A DNA stretch of 46,350 bases from Myxococcota bacterium (GTDB taxonomy: Bacteria > Myxococcota_A > UBA9160 > UBA4427): the NCBI GenBank assembly GCA_029268645.1, contig JAQWNI010000037.1:1-46350 (forward strand). Reading direction: 5' to 3'. The translations under genes and the position numbers were made by a program. Below the pieces are notes generated by a model. It made no database searches and was not told the DNA's origin. It was given only the letters and a program-made list of their open reading frames with translations. Below are positions 7,680-16,407 of this stretch, in pieces. Every line of letters starts with the position of its first letter. Within the stretch, counting starts at the first letter, position 1.

Positions 7680-8615
7680 TTGAGTCCTCCTACGGTGGGT
7701 CAATCAGGCGGGTTGCTTGAAGGTCGCGGGGCCATCGTGACCGGCGCCAGTCGAGGCATTGGTCGCGCAGTCGTTGAGGCTTTGTCCTTGGCCGGAGCAT
7801 CCGTCGTGGTCAATGGCCGTCACCCCGAACCCGTCGAAGAGGTCGTGGAACTGATCCAGGGAAGAGGCGGAATCGCCGTCGGGGCCGTGGGGTCGGTGGC
7901 CGATTTCGATTGGACCCGTGAACTCGTAGAGGAAACCGAGGGTACTCTCGGGTCAGTCGACATCTTGATCAATTGTGCGGGCATTGCGGAGCCCGCGGGT
8001 AGCTCGATTCTCGATCTCAGTTTCGAAGATTGGTCAGAACTCATCGGCGTCCATCTCACAGGCACATTCAATACCTGTCGACACGTCACGCCGCGGATGG
8101 TGGAACGTGGCCGGGGTGTGATTCTCAACATGAGCTCCCATGCCTACACGGGACGCTATGGCGGAACCGGTTACGCGGCGGGCAAGGGTGGCGTCAACAG
8201 TTTGACCTTTGCACTGGCCGCTGAGCTCGAGGAATACGGAATTCGGGTAAATGCGCTCTGCCCCGGCGCAAAAACACGTCTCAGTGAAGGTTCGGCCTAT
8301 GAAGACCACATCGCGCAGTTGCACGCCAGAGGTCTCTTGGATGAGGTGGCCCGCGAAGCTTCCCTACACCCACCCCAAGCGGAACACGTAGGCCCGATGG
8401 CGGTTTTTCTCGTCAGCGACTTGGCTGCTGGGATTTCAGGTCGGCTCCTGACTGCGCGGGGAGGTTATGTGGGACTCCACGCCGGCCCTCGAGAGTCCCT
8501 CCTCGCCTTTCGAGATGAGATGCAGGGGCCCTGGCCGGTGGAAGAGTTGGCGTCGGAATTGTCCGAGCGCTTCGAGAAAGCGGCGGTCGCTCAGACAAGG
8601 GGTAGAGAACGATGA
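7680..8615 (+). CDS. Short-chain dehydrogenase/reductase of the CYP51 operon
   Basis: A 311-residue classical SDR. The cofactor motif is TGASRGIG (21-28), N98-CAG follows strand 4, and the catalytic residues are S152/S153, Y165 and K169 (YAAGK). PG after strand 6 (LCPGAKT) is also present. The arginine-free end of strand 2 (VVVNGRHPE) does not clearly decide between NAD and NADP. The start is TTG directly after the NTF2 stop, with GGAAG about 6 nt upstream; GTG at 7695 is the alternative. The C-terminus is about 40 residues longer than the simplest SDRs. Expected to oxidise or reduce a hydroxyl or keto group of the operon's substrate, for example the 3-position of a sterol (inference). Confidence 0.85.
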   Translation: MSPPTVGQSGGLLEGRGAIVTGASRGIGRAVVEALSLAGASVVVNGRHPEPVEEVVELIQGRGGIAVGAVGSVADFDWTRELVEETEGTLGSVDILINCAGIAEPAGSSILDLSFEDWSELIGVHLTGTFNTCRHVTPRMVERGRGVILNMSSHAYTGRYGGTGYAAGKGGVNSLTFALAAELEEYGIRVNALCPGAKTRLSEGSAYEDHIAQLHARGLLDEVAREASLHPPQAEHVGPMAVFLVSDLAAGISGRLLTARGGYVGLHAGPRESLLAFRDEMQGPWPVEELASELSERFEKAAVAQTRGRER

Positions 8616-9730
8616 AGGCATTGGTCGTCGGAGGCAGCGGAGCAAGCGGGCCGTTGATCGTGCGCGGTCTGGTCGAGCGGGACTATGAAGTCACCGTATT
8701 GGGCCGTGGGGTTCATCCTCCCTCGGTCCCGGAGTCGGTTACGCAGATCCGGGCAGACCCCTTCGAGCTGGACTCGCTCCAGGCGGCGCTGGAGGGGCAA
8801 TCCTATGACTTGGTGATCGCGATGTATGGTGTCCTTCGTCATGTTGCCACGGCCTGTGTCGGCTTGACGCCGCGCTTTATCTCTGTTGGAGGTCTGGCGC
8901 CGATTTATAAGGGTTGGGGCGAAATGACTTCGATCAATCCATGGGAAACCACCTCTTTAACCCCTCTTCTGCTTGAGGAGGCGCATCCCCTTTCGAGCGA
9001 AGAGGGCATCGATCGTTTTGCGGGTGCTGTCCGCAAAGCAGAAGGGTTTGTGATGCAGGCCCATTCCGATGGGCACTTCAATGCAACCCACTTCCGTTAT
9101 CCCTTGGTGTACGGACCTGGAAATATCTGTCCCGCTGAATGGGGCTTGATTCGTCGAGCACGAGAACGACGTCGTCCGCTGATTCTTCCGGGGGGCGGGC
9201 TGACTCTCGTTGCCCGTGGATTCTCGGAGAACATGGCGCATGCTCTTCTGCTCGCAGTGGAGAAGCCAGAAGCTTCAGCGGGACAGATCTACAACATTTG
9301 CGATACCCGCCCTCAGTACAATGCGGAGTGGGTCCGAGCTGTTTCGAACTCTTCCGGGCATGAGTTCGAGCCTGTTCCCATTCCCTTCGACCTCCTCCCG
9401 CCCGGATTCCGCGCAACGCCGCCGCAGCTTTTGTACCGACACCACTGGGTCCCCAGTGTTCAGAAGGTGAAGGACCAGCTCGGTTATCGGGATCGGGTCG
9501 ACTTTGACGAGGCGATTGAGCGGACTGTTCGCTGGTATCACGACCACCCGCTTGAACCCGGGGCGGAAGAAGAGCGGAACTTGGGCGATCCGTTTGACTA
9601 CGCTTATGAAGACGCGGTCATCTCGGCTTATCGCCGGCTCGCCGGCTCCTTCCGTTCGGAGATTGCCTCACTGCCTCATGTGGAAGTCCAATGGCGCCAC
9701 CCTTACCAAAAACCTCAGGAACGAGGCTGA
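8612..9730 (+). CDS. Atypical (extended) SDR, NAD-dependent epimerase/dehydratase family
   Basis: A 372-residue protein with an N-terminal Rossmann motif GGSGASG (7-13) and an extended-SDR layout (FRYPLVYGPGN around 162-171, then the C-terminal substrate domain). The lysine of the YxxxK pair appears as K142 (in VRKAEGF), but the position four residues before it is glycine (G138), so the usual catalytic tyrosine seems missing. It may use another residue (Y99 is near) or may not be a redox enzyme. Its ATGA overlaps the SDR gene, making it the last gene of the coupled cyp51 operon. Function unknown beyond the fold. Confidence 0.75.
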   Translation: MKALVVGGSGASGPLIVRGLVERDYEVTVLGRGVHPPSVPESVTQIRADPFELDSLQAALEGQSYDLVIAMYGVLRHVATACVGLTPRFISVGGLAPIYKGWGEMTSINPWETTSLTPLLLEEAHPLSSEEGIDRFAGAVRKAEGFVMQAHSDGHFNATHFRYPLVYGPGNICPAEWGLIRRARERRRPLILPGGGLTLVARGFSENMAHALLLAVEKPEASAGQIYNICDTRPQYNAEWVRAVSNSSGHEFEPVPIPFDLLPPGFRATPPQLLYRHHWVPSVQKVKDQLGYRDRVDFDEAIERTVRWYHDHPLEPGAEEERNLGDPFDYAYEDAVISAYRRLAGSFRSEIASLPHVEVQWRHPYQKPQERG

Positions 9731-10127
9731 AAGACTTTTTGATCGTATCCGAAGGCAGGTCCCCGATGTACCCAGGATGAGTTCCGCAGGTGATCCGGTT
9801 CTTGCGAAACGCTCGTATGCGCCATGCTCCGAATCGGCATACCCCCGGTCTGCGTCGCAAGGGAATCCGAGCGGTCCCTTCGCTCATGGCCGATACCCAG
9901 GGGTTCGTCCCATGTGTGCGAAGCGTTCTCGGTCCAGCAATCCGGCGTCGTTTCGAGATCGGAAATCCACAGACATCGGCGTCTTCCCGCGTGACTGATG
10001 TCGCTGAGTGCGCCAGCATATGCGAGCGGTCAATTCATTTTAATGACCCGGCGGACCGGCAGCCTGAGCTGCCCCGAAGCCCGGTCGATCAAGGCGGCCA
10101 TGAAGCTGCCTTCGGAGGGTTTCTCCC
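9731..10127 (+). other. Intergenic stretch without a recognisable gene
   Basis: About 400 nt between the cyp51 operon and the DoxX gene. Reading frames on both strands give only low-complexity, Arg-rich peptides with no family resemblance. I see no strong hairpin with a U-run, no tRNA and no promoter that I would defend. Confidence 0.4.
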
Positions 10128-10553
10128 ATGCTCGATGATTCGAACTGGCCTCGTCATCCGCTGATCACACTGGCGGGGCGCTTCTGTTTTACGCTGATTT
10201 TCTTCATATCCGGCATCACTCACTTTACCGACGTTGATGGCTATGCCGCCCTGATGCCTGAAGGGGTGCCTTGGAAGACTTTTTGGGTGTTGATCTCAGG
10301 GGCGGTCGAGTTGGCGGGGGCGACGATGATCTTGTCGAATCGCTCTTCCCGTTTGGGGGCTTGGCTGCTCATCCTGTTTCTCGTCCCAGTGACGCTGGTC
10401 GTGCACGGCGTCGCGGCGGTCGCGGCGGAGACCGAGATGATGCAAGCCATCCAGAGTTCCTTCTTTCTCAAGGGCGTCGCGATGACCGGCGCAGCTCTGC
10501 TGATTTCGCAATCGGGCGCGGGTCATCCATCGAAGGGCCCGATCGTCGATTGA
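10128..10553 (+). CDS. DoxX-family membrane protein
   Basis: A 141-residue inner-membrane protein with four predicted spans (about residues 13-33, 46-66, 74-98 and 108-124). The first span carries the DoxX-like signature GRFCFTLIFFISGITHF. Conserved features are the small GxxHF turn and the polar ELAGA segment in the second span. DoxX-like proteins are linked to quinone/thiol redox and to membrane integrity, but most are uncharacterised, and I do not assign a reaction. It precedes the MlaC-like gene by about 140 nt on the same strand. Confidence 0.8.
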   Translation: MLDDSNWPRHPLITLAGRFCFTLIFFISGITHFTDVDGYAALMPEGVPWKTFWVLISGAVELAGATMILSNRSSRLGAWLLILFLVPVTLVVHGVAAVAAETEMMQAIQSSFFLKGVAMTGAALLISQSGAGHPSKGPIVD

Positions 10554-10691
10554 AATGATTCGTTCCGACGAGCGCGATCTGAGCGCCTTGCCTCCGGGGT
10601 GCACGGAACGTCTAGCCAGCGATCGGGATCTCTGGTCTCAGTGCGGTCCGCTGCTACGATCGCGCGCCGCGAGGGGAGTCCACTGACCACC

Positions 10692-11330
10692 ATGCGAATG
10701 TCCAGGGTTTTGAAGCGCTCTATTCTCGTCGGGCTACTGATTTTTTTTGGGGTAGCCGTGGCGACGGCGGAAGAAGAAGCTGCTGTGGTGGAGACAAGCT
10801 CTCCCGCCGAGGTGGTGGAGTCCATTCATGAGGCCCTGATCGAATGCATGAAGGGATCGTGTGGGCCAGGTTTCCAGGCGCGCTACGACCGCATCGTCGC
10901 CGAACTCGATGAGGGCTTCGACTTGCCCTTTATGGCCCGGATCTCGATCGGCCGAGCTTGGCAGGCCCTCTCTCCGGCGCAGCGGAAAGAATTTGTTGAG
11001 TTGTCCCGGCGATACTCTGCCGCCAACTATGCCTCCAACTTTGACGGCTATTCGGATCAGTCTTTCAAAACATTGGGTGAGGAACCGGCCGCTCGCGGCA
11101 CAATTCTGGTCAAAACAGAATTCGTTCAACCCACCGATGACAATGTCAAATTCGACTATCGCCTAAGAAAGACCAATGGCCGCTGGCGAGTCATCGACGT
11201 CACTCTTGATGGCAAGGTGAGCGAAATGACGCTTCGCCGTGCGGACTATACGTCGGTGATCGATCGGGACGGATACCCTGCTCTGGTCGAAGCCGTCCAG
11301 CAAAAAATCAACAATTACGCGAACGAGTGA
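10692..11330 (+). CDS. MlaC/Ttg2D/HpnM-type periplasmic phospholipid-binding protein
   Basis: A 212-residue exported protein. From the ATG at 10692 it begins with a signal peptide (basic RMSRVLKR, hydrophobic SILVGLLIFFGVAVA, cleavage near ATA-EE). The mature part matches the MlaC fold: ARYDRIVAELDEGFDLPFMARISIGRAWQALSPAQRKEF, then a YxxxF-rich segment and the NGRWRVIDVTLDG strand near the C-terminus. The family ferries phospholipids (and, as HpnM, is linked with hopanoids) between the membranes. An upstream in-frame start at 10599 would put the signal peptide inside the protein, so I reject it. No mlaFEDB genes are nearby, which makes it an orphan. Two cysteines in the mature N-terminal region (IECMKGSCG) may form a disulphide. 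Confidence 0.85.
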   Translation: MRMSRVLKRSILVGLLIFFGVAVATAEEEAAVVETSSPAEVVESIHEALIECMKGSCGPGFQARYDRIVAELDEGFDLPFMARISIGRAWQALSPAQRKEFVELSRRYSAANYASNFDGYSDQSFKTLGEEPAARGTILVKTEFVQPTDDNVKFDYRLRKTNGRWRVIDVTLDGKVSEMTLRRADYTSVIDRDGYPALVEAVQQKINNYANE

Positions 11331-11411
11331 AAAGCGATCGGTCCCGGGTGTTTGCTGACCGCCCCGTATCCGTTCTGACGATTGACGATATGCGAAGGGG
11401 CGTTGACGAAG

Positions 11412-12686
11412 ATGAGTTCCTTGCTCTCGAGTTTGAGAGGCCTTTCAAGCCATGAGCGCAGCGTTCTGGCTGCGACATGTTTGAGTTCGCTGGGTAGTTT
11501 TTACTCGATGGCCGTAGCGGCCTTTGCTCTTCCCCAGATTCAGACAGGCTTGGCGATTCCGGAAGAAGAGGTGGGAGAGCTTTTTGCCCTGATTCGCGTC
11601 GGAGCGGTTTTTTCGCTTTTTCTGGGTGTCCTAGCGGATCGCCTGGGCCGTCGTCGTTTGTTGATCGCCTCGGTCGCGGGCTGCGCGCTGTTCAATATTG
11701 CAACGGCCTTTGCTCAGGAAGGCTGGGTGCTGGCTTGGCTTCAGCTGGGTTCCCGCTTCTTCATGGCCGGGCAGATTTTGCTTGCGGGGGTGGTGGTGAG
11801 CGAGGAACTCAAGGCTGAAAATCGGGGTCTTGGTTTGGGGCTTCTCTCGGCCATTGGTGGTCTCGGAGGGGCGTTGACTCTTCTCGTATACGCCTTTGTG
11901 GACGACTTGCCCTACGGGTGGAGGTCGCTCTTCGTCGTTGGCGGCTTCGGGCTCCTCTGGGTTCCTTGGTTACTCGGTTCGCTTTCCGAAACCCGACGCT
12001 TCAAGGCGCATCACACAGATGCGATGTTGGCCTCAGCATCGGATTCAGCTGAAACCGTGCCGTCGGAGCTCTCTATGGGCGAGGGGTTTGCGGAGTACCG
12101 CTGGCGTTTTCTTGCACTTGTCGCCATCGTCCTCCCCGTTTGGATTATTGCTGAGCCTGGAAGCTTTTTCGTCTCCAAGCACATGCAGGATGGTCTCGGT
12201 TTTTCCCCGGGTGGGGTGAGCTTGATGATCGGCTTGTGTGGTGCTGCAACGCCTCTCGGAAATTTATTCTCCGGGGTACTTTCGGATCGCTTCGGACGCA
12301 AGCCTGCGACCATCGGTGTTTGCCTGATGTTGTCACTGGCGGTTGGCCTCTTTTACAACGCCACGGGACCGGTGAGTCTAGGCATTGGTCTCGGTTTGAT
12401 CTTTCTTGGCATCGGGAGCCTGATGGTGTTGCAAGCGGCTTTGGCGACGGAGCTTTTTCCGACCGGGCTTCGTTCAAGTGCCTCGGGAGTGCGAGAGGCT
12501 TTCGCGACCATCGGAGCGGCGGCCGGCCTTTATGGCCTGGGCGCACTCTACGACGTCACCCAGAGCCACTCGGAATCGATCACATGGCTTCTTGTACTGA
12601 CACCGATTGCGCCGCTCGCATTGCTTTTTATTCCGGAGACGGCCGGCCGGGATCTCGAAGACATCGCTCCGGATGGTGGCACCTAG
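11412..12686 (+). CDS. Major facilitator superfamily transporter
   Basis: A 424-residue, 12-span inner-membrane transporter. The loop 2-3 signature is LADRLGRRRLL and its repeat in the second half is LSDRFGRKPATIG. The central cytoplasmic loop (around residues 195-220) is acidic. The closest family look is the metabolite:H+ symporter / sugar-porter-like group, but the substrate is not readable. Its start is set at the ATG 11412; a TTG at 11382 would add ten polar residues. It ends 53 nt from gmhA on the other strand. The second MFS gene of the window (26319-27695) belongs to a similar group but is not a duplicate. Confidence 0.85.
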   Translation: MSSLLSSLRGLSSHERSVLAATCLSSLGSFYSMAVAAFALPQIQTGLAIPEEEVGELFALIRVGAVFSLFLGVLADRLGRRRLLIASVAGCALFNIATAFAQEGWVLAWLQLGSRFFMAGQILLAGVVVSEELKAENRGLGLGLLSAIGGLGGALTLLVYAFVDDLPYGWRSLFVVGGFGLLWVPWLLGSLSETRRFKAHHTDAMLASASDSAETVPSELSMGEGFAEYRWRFLALVAIVLPVWIIAEPGSFFVSKHMQDGLGFSPGGVSLMIGLCGAATPLGNLFSGVLSDRFGRKPATIGVCLMLSLAVGLFYNATGPVSLGIGLGLIFLGIGSLMVLQAALATELFPTGLRSSASGVREAFATIGAAAGLYGLGALYDVTQSHSESITWLLVLTPIAPLALLFIPETAGRDLEDIAPDGGT

Positions 12687-12739
12687 GGGGAGGATTGAGG
12701 GTGCTGGCTTCGGGCTCTCCCAGAGACAGCCTGACTCGC

Positions 12740-13360
12740 TTACGGGCGGTCAAACAGGTGGACTTCAACCAGCTCGCAGATCAGATGTTCGATGGCGAGG
12801 TGACATTCCTGAATGTGCTGGGTGGAATGATGGGGGACGGCGATGGCCGGCTGGCAAAGTTCGAGCATTTGCCCGCTCTCACCCATTAGTCCGATACTCG
12901 GCATGCCTAATTTCCGGGCTTCCTCGATGGCGAGGATGACGTTCTTTGAATTCCCGCTGGTGCTAATGGCCAAGAGGATGTCTTCGGGCTTTCCGAGTGC
13001 CTGGACTTGGCGTGCAAAAATCCCGTCGTACCCGTAGTCGTTCGCGTAGGCGGTCAAAAAAGAGCTGTCCGTGGTGAGAGCAAGGGCCGGTAGGCCAGGT
13101 CGCTCGCAGGTTGCATCGAGCCGGCTCGTCAACTCCGCAGCCATGTGTTGGCAGTCCGCGGCGCTGCCGCCGTTTCCGCAGAGCAGAAGCTTGCCGCCTT
13201 CGCGAAAGGATGCGCTGATTCGCTCCGCGGCTTCCAGAATCGACTTCCCGCAGGTTTCGGCGAGTTGTCGCTTGACCGCGGCACTCCGCTCGAAGTGGGC
13301 GGTCATGCGTTGGTGGAGAGCTTTGCTCGAAGACGCCAATGGGCTTTCCTCATCGATCAT
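12740..13360 (-). CDS. gmhA: Sedoheptulose 7-phosphate isomerase (phosphoheptose isomerase)
   Basis: A 206-residue SIS-fold enzyme that makes D-glycero-D-manno-heptose 7-phosphate, the first committed step to ADP-heptose for the LPS inner core. The phosphate loop is CGNGGSAAD (61-69). The zinc/catalytic set of GmhA is visible: H72 and E76 (QHMAAEL), Q184 and H192 (HIQECHLAIEH), with the same Q-x7-H spacing as in E. coli. A STSGNS loop (133-138) completes the sugar-phosphate site. It is divergent from hldE, with about 300 nt between them, so the two may share regulation. Confidence 0.93.
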   Translation of the reverse strand: MIDEESPLASSSKALHQRMTAHFERSAAVKRQLAETCGKSILEAAERISASFREGGKLLLCGNGGSAADCQHMAAELTSRLDATCERPGLPALALTTDSSFLTAYANDYGYDGIFARQVQALGKPEDILLAISTSGNSKNVILAIEEARKLGMPSIGLMGESGQMLELCQPAIAVPHHSTQHIQECHLAIEHLICELVEVHLFDRP

Positions 13361-13662
13361 TTTTTTACACCCGCCCTCGCGGGGATGTGGCTCAAAAAAA
13401 GAGAACCTCTTTCACGATTCTACCGGCTGCCCGCGGGGGGCGGCGGCAACTTACCGGCAGAGCCAAGGCCCGAGGATCGTGCGGCCCAAAGCTTCGAAGT
13501 CCTCTCCGGTTGCCCCCTGGGAGGAGCGCTGACATACTCTAGCGGACCGAGGAATTGGGGGGCCACGGTTGGACTTCCCTAAAATTGTGGACGTCCGAAT
13601 GTCCCCGCCCGTGAAGGGCGACGCGCACCGTAAAAGGTGTCGATTCTCGTGAGGCAAATCCT
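13361..13662 (+). other. Divergent gmhA/hldE intergenic region
   Basis: 302 nt between two divergent heptose genes. It must hold both promoters, but I cannot point to a convincing -35/-10 pair. Small inverted repeats lie just before hldE: GCCC-GTGAA-GGGC and CACC-GTAAAA-GGTG (within about 13605-13640). The GTGAGG at about 13650 would serve as ribosome binding site for the GTG start. Confidence 0.4.
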
Positions 13663-15219
13663 GTGAGGCGTGCTCGACCTGTGGCCGAGATCGGTTTGGC
13701 TCAACATCAGACAAACGAATTGCATCCCCTGCAGCAGCTTCTGTCGGATTTCGATGGCGTCCGGGTCGTTTGCCTCGGGGACATCATGCTCGACCAGTAC
13801 ATCTATGGTCGAGTCGAGCGGGTCTCCGCTGAGGCACCCATCCCCGTGATCCATGCCAGCAGCCAGCGCGCCATGCTCGGCGGTGTGGGCAATGTCGCCC
13901 GAAATACCTGCGCGCTTGGCGCTCAAGCGGTGCTGATCGCCGTCACAGGGGATGACGAATCGGCGGACCGGATTCGGAGTTTGAGCGCGGGGGAACCCAC
14001 TTTAACGGCGCGCTTGGTTCGAGAGCCCACTCGAACCACGACGGTGAAGACCCGCTATATCGCGGATGGTCAGCAGTTGCTGAGAGCCGACGAAGAGAGC
14101 ACCGAGCCGATTCGGCCTGAAACCGCCGAGCAGATTATCAAGGTGCTCGCCGAAGAGATTCGAGCGGCGGACGCGCTGGTTTTATCCGATTACCTAAAAG
14201 GGGTCTTGACCGACGACGTGCTCGCTGCGGCCATCGCCGAGGCGCAAGCCGCCGGTGTCCCCATTGTCGCTGACCCCAAGCGAAACAATTTCTCGGTCTA
14301 TTCGGGCGTGACGGTCCTCAAGCCGAACCTGGGTGAACTCGCCGCGGCGGCTCGGACACCCTGCCAGACAAATTCTGAAATTGAGGATGCAGCGCGCAAG
14401 ATCATGGAAGATTCGGCCATCGATGCAATGATGGTCAGTCGCTCTGAGCGCGGCCTCAGCCTGATTGAGCGGGACGCAAAGACGGTTCACTTTTCTGCTC
14501 GCGCCCTTGAGGTTTTCGACGTCTCGGGAGCCGGAGACACCATGGTTTCGACGACAGCGGTCGCTCTCGCGGCGGGAGCAGATCTCTCCCTGGCGGCCGA
14601 ATTGGCCAACGTCGCTGCCGGGATCGTGGTGGGGAAGGTTGGCACGGCAGTCGTGAGTTGCGATGAACTCGCCGAGCGCCTTCTGGAGATTGAGTTAACA
14701 GGTCCTGAGGAGAAGGTAGTTTCAGCCGAAGCGGCCCTAGCCGATGTCGAGCGCTGGCGTCAGCAGGGAAAGCGAATTGGATTTACTAACGGTTGTTTCG
14801 ACCTGCTGCATCCGGGGCATGTTTCGCTACTCACTCAAGCTCGGTCAGCGTGCGATCGTCTTGTTGTTGGGCTGAATAGCGACGAGTCAATTCGCCGACT
14901 CAAAGGTGAAGACAGGCCGGTACAAACTGAATTGGCAAGGGCCATCGTTCTTGCCTCGCTGGGCTTCGTCGACCGAGTCATCATTTTTTCTGAAGACACT
15001 CCTGTTCATCTTCTCGAGAGCCTTCAGCCCGATGTCCTCATCAAGGGCGCTGACTACAAGATCGATGAAGTAGTTGGAGCCGATGTCGTCCGCGCCTATG
15101 GGGGCGAAATTAAACTCGCCACGCTGGTGCCGGGTCAAAGCTCAACCGCGGTGATTGCCAAGATGTCGGGGGCCGATTCGTCCAATCGCTCGGCCCTGCC
15201 CCGTCGTTTCCAGGCGTAG
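13663..15219 (+). CDS. hldE: Bifunctional heptose 7-phosphate kinase / heptose 1-phosphate adenylyltransferase HldE
   Basis: A 518-residue bifunctional cytosolic enzyme. The N-terminal PfkB-type kinase (about 30-345) has GGVGNVARN (73-81) and the catalytic GAGD (289-292). The C-terminal nucleotidyltransferase (about 370-500) has the HxGH motif HPGH (383-386), NGCFD before it, and LNSDESIRRLKG. Together they convert heptose 7-phosphate to ADP-heptose after dephosphorylation by GmhB, which is not seen here. The GTG start at 13663 gives about 20 extra N-terminal residues compared with E. coli. It ends 6 nt before the next gene, so the FAD oxidoreductase and aldo/keto reductase are probably in the same transcript. 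Confidence 0.93.
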   Translation: MRRARPVAEIGLAQHQTNELHPLQQLLSDFDGVRVVCLGDIMLDQYIYGRVERVSAEAPIPVIHASSQRAMLGGVGNVARNTCALGAQAVLIAVTGDDESADRIRSLSAGEPTLTARLVREPTRTTTVKTRYIADGQQLLRADEESTEPIRPETAEQIIKVLAEEIRAADALVLSDYLKGVLTDDVLAAAIAEAQAAGVPIVADPKRNNFSVYSGVTVLKPNLGELAAAARTPCQTNSEIEDAARKIMEDSAIDAMMVSRSERGLSLIERDAKTVHFSARALEVFDVSGAGDTMVSTTAVALAAGADLSLAAELANVAAGIVVGKVGTAVVSCDELAERLLEIELTGPEEKVVSAEAALADVERWRQQGKRIGFTNGCFDLLHPGHVSLLTQARSACDRLVVGLNSDESIRRLKGEDRPVQTELARAIVLASLGFVDRVIIFSEDTPVHLLESLQPDVLIKGADYKIDEVVGADVVRAYGGEIKLATLVPGQSSTAVIAKMSGADSSNRSALPRRFQA

Positions 15220-15225
15220 AAAGCG

Positions 15226-16407
15226 ATGGCGAGATCGGCAGACGTCGTGGCCGATGTAGTCATTTTTGGCGGCGGTATTGCTGGGCTTTGGCTGCTCGAT
15301 CGACTTCGCGCTGACGGCTATTCGGTGGTTCTGTTGGAGGCTGACCGATTGGGCGCCGGCCAGAGTGTTGCCTCTCAGGGGATCATCCACGGAGGTGCGA
15401 AATACACCCTCGGCTTCGGTTTCGATGGCGCCGTTCGAGAGTTGCGGGAAATGCCCTCAGTTTGGCGGGCGAGCCTGGAGGGACGCTCCGGGCCAGATCT
15501 CGGCAAGGCACGACTGCTCTCGCAGCGCACCCATCTTTGGATTCCCTCCCAACTGGGGGGCGGTTTGATCGGTGCTTTCTCTCGGCTCATCATGCGAAGC
15601 CGAGTCCGGGCTCTGCCGCGTTCGGAATGGCCTGAAGCGCTCCAGCTGGGGCAGCGCAGAGGGGCCGTTTACGCCTTAGACGAGGTGGTGGTGGACGCTC
15701 CCTCGGTGTTGTCTGCCCTCGAGTCAGCCCACCCAGATTGTATTCGCCGGATCCCGCAGGGGGTTTCTCCAGTGTTCGAAGGGGGCCGGGCTCGATTGGG
15801 GGATCTGACCATTGAAGCCCAGCGATTCGTTTTTGCCGCGGGGGGTGGAAATGAGGAACTGCTTGCTCAAGCGGGTATGGGTGACTGGCCGCATCGCCGT
15901 CGCCCTCTCCATCAACTGATGCTCGGCGGAGTCCAAGAACCGCTCTATGCCCACTGCGTTGGAAAAAACCCCAAGCCTTTGGCCACTGTCACGACCCACC
16001 CCACCGCGTCGGGCGAAGGGGTTTGGTATGTCGGCGGGCTGATGGCGGAAGACGGCGTCGGGCAAAGCGGCGAAGCATTGATCGAGCATGCGCGGACGCG
16101 ACTCCCCACGCTCTTTCCAGCGGTTGATTTTCAGTCGGCTCGATGGGCCACCTTTCGCGTCGATCGCGCGGAGGGGATTCAGCCGTCGGAGAGACATTTG
16201 GGGGGACCCATCTTCGCTGAAAAAGATCCATTCTTGGCGATCTGGCCAACGAAGCTGGCTTTGGCCCCTGCACTGGCCAAGCGAGTGCGGCAGCGCTTTG
16301 GCGAGCAAGGGCTGAAACCGAGCACTGGGGATCTTGGAGCTCTCCAAAATTGGGAGCGTCCTGTGGTTGCCCGTCCACCCTGGGAAGAGGCCACGTGGAT
16401 CGATTGA
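15226..16407 (+). CDS. FAD-dependent oxidoreductase of the DAO / glycerol-3-phosphate dehydrogenase-like family
   Basis: A 393-residue flavoprotein. The N-terminal dinucleotide fold has VVIFGGGIAG (11-20), and the flavin-adjacent segment SQGIIHGGAKY resembles the SQGLIHGG motif of GlpD and of 2-hydroxyglutarate oxidase. There is no signal peptide or membrane span. The enzyme is expected to oxidise a C-OH or C-N bond with electrons passed to a quinone or oxygen. It sits between hldE (6 nt) and an aldo/keto reductase (12-nt overlap). A role in modifying a heptose or polyol is therefore suggested by context but not shown. The substrate is unknown. Confidence 0.78.
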   Translation: MARSADVVADVVIFGGGIAGLWLLDRLRADGYSVVLLEADRLGAGQSVASQGIIHGGAKYTLGFGFDGAVRELREMPSVWRASLEGRSGPDLGKARLLSQRTHLWIPSQLGGGLIGAFSRLIMRSRVRALPRSEWPEALQLGQRRGAVYALDEVVVDAPSVLSALESAHPDCIRRIPQGVSPVFEGGRARLGDLTIEAQRFVFAAGGGNEELLAQAGMGDWPHRRRPLHQLMLGGVQEPLYAHCVGKNPKPLATVTTHPTASGEGVWYVGGLMAEDGVGQSGEALIEHARTRLPTLFPAVDFQSARWATFRVDRAEGIQPSERHLGGPIFAEKDPFLAIWPTKLALAPALAKRVRQRFGEQGLKPSTGDLGALQNWERPVVARPPWEEATWID

